A stretch of 64,000 bases of DNA from Oryzomonas japonica (lineage in GTDB: Bacteria; Desulfobacterota; Desulfuromonadia; Geobacterales; Pseudopelobacteraceae): NCBI RefSeq assembly GCF_008802365.1, contig NZ_VZQZ01000002.1, positions 479,829 through 543,828 of the forward strand, written 5' to 3'. The stretch's first letter is position 1; every line of letters starts with the position of its first letter. Positions 29,670-37,281 of this stretch are shown here, in pieces. Made by a program: the position numbers and the translations under genes. The notes beneath the pieces are model-generated. The model had not been told where the DNA came from, did not search any database, and was given only the letters and a program-made list of their open reading frames with translations.

Positions 29670-30995
29670 TTACGGGTTTTGCGCTAATTCCCCCAGCAGC
29701 GAGTTCTGGTAGGCCGCCACGATGCGCACCGTGACGAAGCTCCCGATCTGGGCGGGATCACCCGGGAAATTGACGATCCTGCCGCTCTCCGCCTTGCCGG
29801 ATACCTGGCCGGGCCGCTTCCCTTCCCCTTCAACCAGGAGTTCCTGGAGCGTGCCGAGATATGACCGGTTGATCTCGAGGGTGATACGTCGTTGCAGCGC
29901 CAGCAGGCGTTCCAGGCGCTCTACCTTTTGCTCCCGGGAGAGCTCCTCTGGCAGTTCCGCGGCCTTGGTGCCGGGGCGCGCTGAATAGACAAACAAAAAA
30001 AGGTCGGCATAGCGAACCTCTTCCATCAGAGTCAGGGTCTGCTCGAAATCCGCCTCGCTCTCGCCGGGAAAGCCGACGATCATATCGCCGGTGATGGCGA
30101 TGCCGGGTCGGGCCGCCTTGAGGGCGCGAATCCGGTCCAGGTAGGCCGCGCGGGAATAGCCCCGGTTCATGCGGGACAGCATTACATCGCTGCCCGACTG
30201 GGCCGGCAGGTGAACTTGGCCGCACAGCTTGGGCACATCCGCAAAACAGGCGATCAGTTCATCGGACATATCCTTGGGATGGGAGGTGGTAAAGCGAACC
30301 CGGCGAATGCCCTCCACGCCGGCAACCTGCCTAATCAATTGGGCAAAAGTCGGCTCGTTGGCGCTCTTGAGACCGTAGGAGTTAACATTCTGGCCGAGCA
30401 GCACCACTTCCTGAACGCCTTCATCGGCGAGTTGCCTGACCTCGCCAAGGATATCGGCCGCGCGTCGGCTGATTTCACGGCCCCGTACATAGGGCACGAT
30501 ACAATAGGAACAAAAATTGTCACACCCCTGCATGACGGTCACGAAACGGCTCAAGCGGCTCGCCCCCTTGACCGGGGGGAACAGGTCGAGGCGCTGGTCG
30601 TTATCGATAAAGGCCGTCTCGCAACGCCGCTCGCCTTTTTCCGCGCCCCGCACCATGTCGGGGAGCAGGTGCAGGTTATGGGTGCCGAACACCAGATCGA
30701 GGAAGGGGAACTTCTGCAAAAGGTGGTCCCCCTCCTGCTGGGCCACACAGCCGCCGACCCCCAGAATAAGACCGCTGTGCGCCTTTTTCAGGCTGCGGTA
30801 ATGGCTGAGGCGCTTGTAGACCTTTTCCTCCGCTCCCCCCCGGACACTACAGGTATTGAGCAGGATCATGTCCGCATCCGCAGGCACCGTCGTCGGTCTA
30901 TATCCCAAATCGGCCAGCATGGTGACGATCCGCTCGGAATCGTTCACATTCATCTGGCAGCCGAAGGTTTCAATAAAGAGATATTTTTCGTTCAT
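29670..30995 (-). CDS. miaB: tRNA-2-methylthio-N6-dimethylallyladenosine synthase MiaB
   Basis: This radical-SAM methylthiotransferase has the UPF0004 domain with conserved Cys (ETFGCQMNVND), the radical-SAM cluster motif CDNFCSYC followed by IVPYVRGRE, and a C-terminal TRAM domain. It methylthiolates A37 of tRNAs reading U-starting codons. The ATG at 30995 gives the usual family start (MNEKYLFIETFG) but has no clear ribosome site; a TTG at 31019 with an upstream AGGT is an alternative adding eight residues. Confidence 0.93.
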   Translation of the reverse strand: MNEKYLFIETFGCQMNVNDSERIVTMLADLGYRPTTVPADADMILLNTCSVRGGAEEKVYKRLSHYRSLKKAHSGLILGVGGCVAQQEGDHLLQKFPFLDLVFGTHNLHLLPDMVRGAEKGERRCETAFIDNDQRLDLFPPVKGASRLSRFVTVMQGCDNFCSYCIVPYVRGREISRRAADILGEVRQLADEGVQEVVLLGQNVNSYGLKSANEPTFAQLIRQVAGVEGIRRVRFTTSHPKDMSDELIACFADVPKLCGQVHLPAQSGSDVMLSRMNRGYSRAAYLDRIRALKAARPGIAITGDMIVGFPGESEADFEQTLTLMEEVRYADLFLFVYSARPGTKAAELPEELSREQKVERLERLLALQRRITLEINRSYLGTLQELLVEGEGKRPGQVSGKAESGRIVNFPGDPAQIGSFVTVRIVAAYQNSLLGELAQNP

Positions 30996-31239
30996 GGTGA
31001 AGTGATTGGTTATACGCAATTAATACCTGCAAAGTCAATTAAATTGGGAAATTGACGCTGTTCCGGGCCGGGGCTGCACAACACATCCCTGTTGCCGTTC
31101 GTGCGGGTATCACCGATTGGCAGAATGCCGCCCCATCAGCCAGACGGTATACAGCCGCCCCCCCATGGAATTATGTTTAAGTTTTAGGACATCTTCGCTA
31201 CTATTGAATCCGAATCCAGCATTTACCAGGAGAAAGAGC

Positions 31240-32403
31240 ATGCCAAAGGTACTGATTCCGTTAGCCGAAGGTTTTGAAGAGCTTGAAGCCGTTACAATCA
31301 TCGACGTACTCCGCAGGGCCGGGATCGAAGTCGTCACGGCCGGCCTGCATCCGGGGCCGGTGACCAGCACCCGCAAGGTCGCCGTCATACCCGATACGAC
31401 CATCGATACCGCCCGGGCCGACGAATTCGACATGATCATCCTTCCCGGCGGCCAGCCGGGCAGCGACAACCTCAATTCCGACATCCGGATAGACAAACTG
31501 CTCAAGGATTTCCACGCAGCCGGCAAGCCCCTCGGCGCCATTTGCGCCGCACCGATCGTGCTCGCCAGCGCCGGCCTGCTCAACGGCCGGCAGGCGACCT
31601 CCTACCCCACGTACCGGGAAAGGCTTGGCGGGGCATACTACCTCGACAAGGCAGTGGTGAACGATGGAAAATTCATTACCAGCCAGGGGCCGGGCACGGC
31701 ACTCCCCTTTGCCCTGGCCGTCGTTTCCCGGCTGGCCGGCAACCACGCTTCGGAAGATGTCGCCAGGGCCATGCTGGTCAGCGATGCCATGGATGACGAA
31801 GTATGGGATCAACGCCTGTTCAACAGTACCATCCAGGCGCTGGTGGGGGCCCTGGAATTGAAGGACACCTATACCCAGGGGCATGCAAAACGGGTTACCG
31901 AATACTCCCTCAGCATCGGCTCCAAGCTGAAACTTTCCGAAGCCAAGCTGCGCGACCTGTACCTTGGCGCCATTCTCCACGATATCGGCAAGGCCGGCAC
32001 CGAGGACGATCTGCTCAACAAGCCGGGACGCCTCAATCGGCGAGAGGAGACCCTCATCCGGGAACACCCCCTCAAGGGCACGCTCTTTATCGTGGGGATC
32101 GAAAGCCTGAGCCACATCGTACCGACCATCCTGCACCATCACGAGCGTTGGGACGGCAGCGGCTACCCTGGCCGCCTCAAGGGTGAGCAGATCCCGCTCC
32201 ACGCCCGCATCGTCAGCATAGCCGACGCCTTCGATGCCATGCTCTCCGTCCGTTCCTACCGGCCGGCCCAGGAAAAAGAGGCCGCCATCCGGGAGCTGCA
32301 AGAGCAGAAGGGGGCCCAATTCGACCCGTTCCTGGTGGACGTCTTTATCGAGTGCCTGAACGAAGCACCTTTTGAAATCAAGGATTTCAGCTACTACTTT
32401 TAG
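31240..32403 (+). CDS. DJ-1/PfpI domain fused to HD-GYP phosphodiesterase
   Basis: Starting at the ATG at 31240 (AGGAGA ribosome site), the 387-residue protein has two domains. Residues 1-165 are a DJ-1/PfpI/YajL-type domain with the conserved acidic residue in GFEELEA (Glu16) and the nucleophile Cys102 in GAICAAPIVLASAG. Residues 195-375 are an HD-GYP domain with HDIGK (His247-Asp248), His276, the HHHERWDGSGYP signature (299-310) and the IADAFDAM segment, so the metal-site residues needed for c-di-GMP hydrolysis are present. There is no receiver or membrane segment. The DJ-1 part may sense oxidants or reactive carbonyls through Cys102. Its 3-prime end overlaps convergent znuB by 17 bp. Confidence 0.88.
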   Translation: MPKVLIPLAEGFEELEAVTIIDVLRRAGIEVVTAGLHPGPVTSTRKVAVIPDTTIDTARADEFDMIILPGGQPGSDNLNSDIRIDKLLKDFHAAGKPLGAICAAPIVLASAGLLNGRQATSYPTYRERLGGAYYLDKAVVNDGKFITSQGPGTALPFALAVVSRLAGNHASEDVARAMLVSDAMDDEVWDQRLFNSTIQALVGALELKDTYTQGHAKRVTEYSLSIGSKLKLSEAKLRDLYLGAILHDIGKAGTEDDLLNKPGRLNRREETLIREHPLKGTLFIVGIESLSHIVPTILHHHERWDGSGYPGRLKGEQIPLHARIVSIADAFDAMLSVRSYRPAQEKEAAIRELQEQKGAQFDPFLVDVFIECLNEAPFEIKDFSYYF

Positions 32404-33220
32404 GCTGCAAGCAGCGTCGGGCGAGGAAGGCCAGGCCGAAAAAGGCCAGATTGAGCAGTACGATCATCGCACTGGTGGGCAGGTTGGTGGCGAACGACAG
32501 GAAAATGCCGGCCACGACCGAGCAGCCCCCCTGAAGGGCCGCCAGGACAACGCAGGATTTGAAGCTGCGGGCCAGCTGCAGGGCCGACACCGCCGGCAGG
32601 ATCAAGAGCGACGAAATCAGCATGATCCCCACCAGTTTCATCGCCAGGACCACCGACAGGGCCGTCAGCAACACCAGCACCGCATTGATGGTGGCGGTCC
32701 GTATGCCGGAAACCCGGGCCAACTCCTCATCGAAGGCGATGGCGAGCAGGTCGTTGAAAAAGAGGGACAACAGCAGCATCACCACGCAGAACAGCACGGC
32801 GGCAATGCCCACCTCCTGGGAGGTTATGGAGAGGATATTGCCGAACAGGTAGCTCAGCAGGTCGACGTTGTACCCGCCCCCCGCGCTCGCCAGAATGATA
32901 CCCGCCGAAATCCCCAGCGCTGACACGATGCCGATGGCACTGTCGCCGCTCAGGCGCGCCTTTTCCGTCAGTTTGAGGATGCCCAGCGACGAGAGCAGTA
33001 CGACCGGCAGCGACACCAGCAGGGCCGAGGCGGAATAGAGTTTGAGCGACAGGGCGATGGCGGTGCCGCCGAAGGTGACATGGGCCAGGCCGTCCCCGAT
33101 CAGGGAAAGCCGCCGCAGCACGAGGAACACGCCCAGCACCGAACAGAGCACGGCGATCAGCGTCCCCGCCAGAAGTGCCCGCTGGATGAAACCGTATGAG
33201 AGTATTTCAATGAAATCCAT
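32387..33220 (-). CDS. znuB: ZnuB-type zinc/manganese ABC transporter permease
   Basis: The 277-residue ABC-3 family permease has about eight hydrophobic helices and the family start in which LxGVFLVLRRLSLIGDGLAHVTFGG follows the first helix. It forms the channel for metal import with ZnuC. It lies 6 bp after znuC in the fur-znuC-znuB operon. No substrate-binding znuA is found here; it must be encoded elsewhere. Zn rather than Mn is inferred from the linked Fur-family regulator. Confidence 0.88.
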   Translation of the reverse strand: MDFIEILSYGFIQRALLAGTLIAVLCSVLGVFLVLRRLSLIGDGLAHVTFGGTAIALSLKLYSASALLVSLPVVLLSSLGILKLTEKARLSGDSAIGIVSALGISAGIILASAGGGYNVDLLSYLFGNILSITSQEVGIAAVLFCVVMLLLSLFFNDLLAIAFDEELARVSGIRTATINAVLVLLTALSVVLAMKLVGIMLISSLLILPAVSALQLARSFKSCVVLAALQGGCSVVAGIFLSFATNLPTSAMIVLLNLAFFGLAFLARRCLQPKSSS

Positions 33221-33226
33221 GGGTCG

Positions 33227-33979
33227 TTAATGCCTGTGGCACATCAGGTGTTGGGAATACTCGCCAAACAGGGCGGACATATCCGTGGAGCGGCAGAATT
33301 CCTCGAAATTGCCGTAAAAGAGCATGCGCTTATCCAGATACAGCATCTTCGAGGCGTATTTCCCGATGGCGCCGGTATCATGGGTCACCAGGAGTACCGT
33401 AACCTGCCGGGAACGGTTTATCTCCCCCATCAGGGAGTAGAAGCGTTCGCGCATCTCAGGGTCGAGCGCCGCGGTCGGCTCGTCCAGGATCAACAGATCC
33501 GGGTTGTTGACCAGGGCGCGGGCCAGAAGAACGCGCTGTTGCTGACCGCCGGAAAGTTCACCTATCAGTTTAGACCGTATATCGCAAATATCTAATTGTT
33601 CAAGGATGGCATCGACCTTCGTTCTGTCGAAAGCGGTCAACCGGCGGGGGAAGCGCTTCAACGACAGGAGGCCGAGTCCGACCGTTTCAGCCACGGTGGC
33701 CGGGAATATGGGGTTGAGCAGATGCAGGCTTTGGGGAAGATACCCGATCCGGCCCCAGGCGTTGAAACGGCTGCACGGCACGCCGAACAGGGAGGCAGCG
33801 CCGTCGCTGATGGCGCTTAATCCCATCAATGCGCGCACCAGCGTGCTCTTGCCCGAGCCGTTGGGGCCGACAATCCCGACGTAATCGCCCGCCTCCACCG
33901 AAATGGAAATATCCTCCAGCACCCGGCCTGTCCGATAACTGCAACAGAGCCGCTCCGTCCTGACTATTTCGTCCGGCAT
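33227..33979 (-). CDS. znuC: ZnuC-type metal ABC transporter ATPase
   Basis: From the ATG at 33979 the 250-residue ATPase has Walker A (GPNGSGKST), the signature LSGGQQQRVLLARAL, and Walker B (LLILDEPTAALD). It energises ZnuB. The start lies inside the fur gene (16 bp overlap) behind a G-rich ribosome site; longer in-frame starts run deep into fur and are not credible. Confidence 0.9.
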   Translation of the reverse strand: MPDEIVRTERLCCSYRTGRVLEDISISVEAGDYVGIVGPNGSGKSTLVRALMGLSAISDGAASLFGVPCSRFNAWGRIGYLPQSLHLLNPIFPATVAETVGLGLLSLKRFPRRLTAFDRTKVDAILEQLDICDIRSKLIGELSGGQQQRVLLARALVNNPDLLILDEPTAALDPEMRERFYSLMGEINRSRQVTVLLVTHDTGAIGKYASKMLYLDKRMLFYGNFEEFCRSTDMSALFGEYSQHLMCHRH

Positions 33980-34419
33980 GCCGCCCCCCCACGCGGGGTG
34001 CTGCAGGTAGCGCACACCCCATTGATCTGAAGGATATGGGACGTTACCCGCCCGCCCGAGCGCTGGACCGCATCGAGTGTCCCCTCGCCGAGTGCGCACT
34101 GCCCCAGGTCCTCCACCCGCCGGCAGGACTCGCAAACAAAATGGTGATGGTGGTGGTCCTGATTGGCGCAGAGAAAATAGTACTGCTTGCGGTCAGCCAA
34201 GAAGATGCGGGTAATGACACCGGCCTCGGCCAGTTCATCGAGGATGCGGTACACCGTGGGCAAGCCGATGCTGTCCACCCGGTCCTTGATGCGGTGCCAG
34301 ACCTCATCGGCGGAGAGATAGAGCGGCTCGCTTCCCAGGCAACACATAACCTCCAGCCGCTTGGGAGTGACCTTCATATTAAGCCGCTTGAGGATGTCAC
34401 GCCCCTGTTCTCTGTTCAT
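33964..34419 (-). CDS. Fur-family regulator, probably Zur
   Basis: The 151-residue protein has an N-terminal winged helix (LPTVYRILDELAEAG) and a C-terminal metal-binding domain with the HHHHHFVCESC run and a second Cys pair (CATC) near the C-terminus, forming the structural zinc site. Fur-family repressors bind 7-1-7 inverted repeats when metallated. Because it is first in an operon with znuC and znuB it is probably the zinc sensor Zur; PerR or Fur are less likely. Its promoter carries a matching operator (34441-34455), so it is probably autoregulated. Confidence 0.85.
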   Translation of the reverse strand: MNREQGRDILKRLNMKVTPKRLEVMCCLGSEPLYLSADEVWHRIKDRVDSIGLPTVYRILDELAEAGVITRIFLADRKQYYFLCANQDHHHHHFVCESCRRVEDLGQCALGEGTLDAVQRSGGRVTSHILQINGVCATCSTPRGGAACRTK

Positions 34420-34440
34420 AAAGAATTATCCACAATTAAA

Positions 34441-34455
34441 TGAAAATTATTTTTA
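34441..34455 (-). promoter_or_regulatory. 7-1-7 inverted repeat, candidate Zur/Fur operator
   Basis: TGAAAAT-T-ATTTTTA is a 7-1-7 inverted repeat with one mismatch, the geometry of Fur/Zur/PerR boxes. It directly follows the -10 element and so covers the expected transcription start of fur-znuC-znuB, where a bound repressor would block initiation. Confidence 0.6.
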
Positions 34456-34484
34456 TTTATACGCGATAGTAACCCGTACGTCAA
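34456..34484 (-). promoter_or_regulatory. Sigma-70 type promoter for fur-znuC-znuB
   Basis: On the minus strand TTGACG (34484-34479), a 17 bp spacer and TATAAA (34461-34456) form a strong promoter. The operator candidate starts at the next base. Confidence 0.75.
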
Positions 34485-34555
34485 GCGGAAGCGCGCTTCT
34501 GGTGAAATATCGTCTGATTTCGATTAGATATGGGGGGAGCACCCAGAGGGAGAGG

Positions 34556-34600
34556 TTTGGGGCGAGTGTCCGGTTCATTCCGGATACTCGCCCCAAATAA
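34556..34600. terminator. Strong stem-loop between two minus-strand operons
   Basis: GGGGCGAGTGTCCGG and CCGGATACTCGCCCC form a 15 bp stem with one mismatch around a six-base loop, about 55 bp past the stop of the ABC ATPase. Neither strand has a clean T tract, so it may terminate inefficiently or act in mRNA stability. The rest of 34485-34653 shows only a short palindrome (GAAGCGCGCTTC). Confidence 0.55.
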
Positions 34601-34653
34601 ATTGGTAGCAGTGATTCCACACAGGGACAATGAGCTTATAAGGACGTTACCGG

Positions 34654-35568
34654 CTATTTCCCCTTTCCCACGATTTCCAGGAAGAAGCTCTCCAGATCCT
34701 TGCGCTTTGTTTCGACCAGGGTGACCTCCACCGAATGTTGTCCGGCCAGTGCCATAAATTCATTGAAGCCCGCCACCGGTACAAAGTACTCAATAAAGGT
34801 TTCATTCGTGCGTGCAACGGCAAAACCGCCCAGGGCTTCATGGTTTCCCCGGCTCAGCCGGGTCTGCACCATGTACCCCTCGATCCCTTGCCGCACGATA
34901 TTCTCGACGCTGTCCAGGGCCTCGAGCTGTCCCTTGACGATCACCCCTACCCTATCGCAGACCTTTTCCACATCATCGGTGATATGGGTGCTGAAGAAGA
35001 CACTCTTGCCCCGCTTCTTCAGGTCAAGGATAATATCCTTCACTAATGCCCTGCCGATGGGGTCGAGCCCGCTCATGGGCTCATCCAGGATATACAGGTC
35101 GGGATCGTGGATCATGGTTTGCGCCAGCCCGACCCGCTGCACCATACCCTTGCTGTAGCCGCGCATGGGACGTTTGCGGGCATCCCACAATTCGAGCTGC
35201 TTCAGCGTTTCGTCCGCCCGGCGGGTCAAGAGGGCTTCCGGCATTTTGAACGTCTTACCCACAAACCGGAGATACTCCTCGGCGGTCAGGTAATCGTAAA
35301 AGGCGGGATTTTCCGGCAGGAAACCGATCTTGGCCCGTGACGCAACGCTGCCGATCTGCTCGCCCATGATGGCTGCCGTACCGGCCGTCGGCCGAATCAG
35401 CCCCATCAGGCACTTGATGGTCGTGCTCTTACCGGCACCGTTGGGGCCGAGGAAGCCGAAGATTTCGCCTTGGGCGATTTTAAGATCAATCCCCTTCAGA
35501 GCATCGACCTTTGTCATTCGCTTGCCGGTAAACTGTTTGCAAAGCCCCGTTATATCAATGACGTTCAT
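34654..35568 (-). CDS. ABC-2 type transporter ATPase of the pilA cluster
   Basis: This 304-residue ATPase has Walker A (GPNGAGKSTTIK), signature (MRGYSKGMVQRVGLAQ) and Walker B (LYILDEPMSGLD), with a C-terminal extension of about 90 residues typical of CcmA/NatA-like exporters. It pairs with the ABC-2 permease at 36449-37240. The ATG at 35568 is preferred because AGGAG lies seven bases upstream; the earlier ATG at 35574 would abut the ribosome site. In Geobacter sulfurreducens an equivalent transporter set follows pilA. Substrate unknown. Confidence 0.85.
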   Translation of the reverse strand: MNVIDITGLCKQFTGKRMTKVDALKGIDLKIAQGEIFGFLGPNGAGKSTTIKCLMGLIRPTAGTAAIMGEQIGSVASRAKIGFLPENPAFYDYLTAEEYLRFVGKTFKMPEALLTRRADETLKQLELWDARKRPMRGYSKGMVQRVGLAQTMIHDPDLYILDEPMSGLDPIGRALVKDIILDLKKRGKSVFFSTHITDDVEKVCDRVGVIVKGQLEALDSVENIVRQGIEGYMVQTRLSRGNHEALGGFAVARTNETFIEYFVPVAGFNEFMALAGQHSVEVTLVETKRKDLESFFLEIVGKGK

Positions 35569-36445
35569 TAACATCTCCTGCATTTTTCAGACTTTTATTC
35601 TTCACCTTCGCAAAGGCATATTTGCTGGTGGTAGCGACCTTCCCATCACCCTCCAGGTAAAACTCCCCGCCATAGGGGTCCCTGGGAGGTGGCGAAAGGA
35701 ATCCGCCGGAAACAAGTTGCCCGATCATTGCCGGTATGGCTCCCCGCGATTCTCGATAGTGGTCACGGGCGACTTCAATGCGGTGAGCCTCCTGGAAGGC
35801 AGTCAAACGGATCTGATAATTCTTTTTCAGCGCCGGGTTATGCTCCCCCTTGACCATGGCCGACAGGTAGCCTATGGCCAACTCCGTCTGCCCAGACTCC
35901 TGCATATAGCGTCCGGCCAGAAGCTTGGACAGGTCGGAACCTGAAAGCTCGCCGGCGCGTTGATAATATCCGGCTGCCGCGGCATAGTCCTTCAAAAAGA
36001 ACGCACTGTTGAACCCGGCAAAAAATGGAAGACACCAATCCCAGGTGCGGTACTTCATGCCATAATCCAGAAGATCGTTGGCCAGCTTATACTGCTTGAC
36101 ATCCCAAGTCAGAAAACTTTGGGCAAAATAATAGGCGTCCATATTGTAAGGATCGAGCTTGACGGCGCCATGCAACAGGCGGGACATGGACATGTAGTCA
36201 GGCGGGATTGCAAGCTGGCTCTCCGACTTTTCAACGAGTCCGCCGAAATAGATCAGAACCTTCAGCACCAAGGACGCCGCCACCAGTTCTTTCTGGTCGG
36301 CGGCAATGGTCTTAAACGCCGGAACCGAGGGGACATAGCCCAGTTTTTCCACAAACGGCTTGTTATGGAGATATGTTGTAAAAGGAAGTATCAGGATACC
36401 GTACAGGATCAGGCCGATCAACGTGACAGAGGCTGTTTTGATCAT
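35555..36445 (-). CDS. Membrane-anchored TPR-like protein of the pilA cluster
   Basis: The 296-residue protein has one N-terminal hydrophobic helix (about residues 7-24) acting as a signal anchor, then helical repeats of TPR character (DPYNMDAYYFAQSFLTW; YAAAAGYYQRAGELSGSDLSKLLAGRYM) that are probably periplasmic. It is placed between the permease (3 bp gap) and the ATPase (14 bp overlap) of an ABC-2 transporter, so it is probably an accessory part of it. No catalytic motif is seen; function unknown. Confidence 0.78.
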   Translation of the reverse strand: MIKTASVTLIGLILYGILILPFTTYLHNKPFVEKLGYVPSVPAFKTIAADQKELVAASLVLKVLIYFGGLVEKSESQLAIPPDYMSMSRLLHGAVKLDPYNMDAYYFAQSFLTWDVKQYKLANDLLDYGMKYRTWDWCLPFFAGFNSAFFLKDYAAAAGYYQRAGELSGSDLSKLLAGRYMQESGQTELAIGYLSAMVKGEHNPALKKNYQIRLTAFQEAHRIEVARDHYRESRGAIPAMIGQLVSGGFLSPPPRDPYGGEFYLEGDGKVATTSKYAFAKVKNKSLKNAGDVNERH

Positions 36446-36448
36446 CGA

Positions 36449-37240
36449 TCATCTCATTTCCCGCCGCGAAAAAATGGCGGCGGAGAAGGATAGCAGAAGC
36501 CCCACATAGACAACAAAATAAGCCACGGTCAGAAACAATCCGTTGGCAGGGACCGGAAGTCCATAGATTGCATTGACCTTCAGATCAAAGGCGCTGAAAT
36601 TTGGCAGCAGGTAATAGAGTCCGGTGGCAAGCTGTTTCATTATGGGAGAGAGATTTTTCGAGGCTGGTGAATGGATATACTCATAGACCTGCTGCGTAAC
36701 ACCTCCAGCCAGGAAGGTGGCAATCGTGCCAAAAACAGGCAGGAAGAAGGAGGTGCTGACCGTGGAAATCAGGAACGCCACCGCGATCAGCAAGATGTAT
36801 TTTAAGACGTCAAACAGAATGCACAGCGCCACCGTCCCCCAGACAATCGGCCTATCGGGCGGATGAACGGAAGCGGTGAAAGCAACGACCGCACCAGCGG
36901 CGATACCCAGCACAACCGCCACCAGCAACAGAAACAGAGCTGTGCCGCCAAATCGCCCCAGCAGATAACCCTGCCGTGAGAGCGGCAACCCCAGCACGCT
37001 GAAGGTGTAGCGGCGTTCAATGTCTTTCCAAAGCGACGTACCGCCCAGAAAAACCGACAGCATCAACATGATGAATGAAATCAGGGAGAGCGTCAGGGTC
37101 AGGGACAGCTCCGTCACTTGGCGCATGGAGAGTGTAGCAAGGCCAGGGATTAGCACGAATGCACATGCCGTCACCATTATGCCCTGGAATACGCGGTCGC
37201 GAAAGATACCTTTAAGAGTAATGCCAATAATCGTCGTCAT
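36449..37240 (-). CDS. ABC-2 type transporter permease of the pilA cluster
   Basis: This 263-residue protein has six hydrophobic helices and an ABC-2 permease layout. It resembles NosY-like permeases in having a charged loop (LWKDIERRYTFSVLGLPLSRQGYLLGRFGG) between helices 2 and 3. It is the membrane part of the exporter whose ATPase is two genes downstream. Cargo unknown; its place after pilA suggests a link to pilus biogenesis or surface glycans. Confidence 0.82.
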   Translation of the reverse strand: MTTIIGITLKGIFRDRVFQGIMVTACAFVLIPGLATLSMRQVTELSLTLTLSLISFIMLMLSVFLGGTSLWKDIERRYTFSVLGLPLSRQGYLLGRFGGTALFLLLVAVVLGIAAGAVVAFTASVHPPDRPIVWGTVALCILFDVLKYILLIAVAFLISTVSTSFFLPVFGTIATFLAGGVTQQVYEYIHSPASKNLSPIMKQLATGLYYLLPNFSAFDLKVNAIYGLPVPANGLFLTVAYFVVYVGLLLSFSAAIFSRREMR

Positions 37241-37281
37241 GCCCCAGTCCTTATTATCTTCTGAATGAAAACGTTAAAATA

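Noticed and set aside
31117..31239. N-terminal extension of the DJ-1/HD-GYP protein by 41 residues
   Set aside because: The extra residues look like untranslated sequence; the AGGAGA ribosome site and DJ-1 homology place the start at 31240.
34556..34600. Stem-loop as a certain rho-independent terminator
   Set aside because: The stem is strong but no T tract follows on the minus strand, so it is listed only with moderate confidence.
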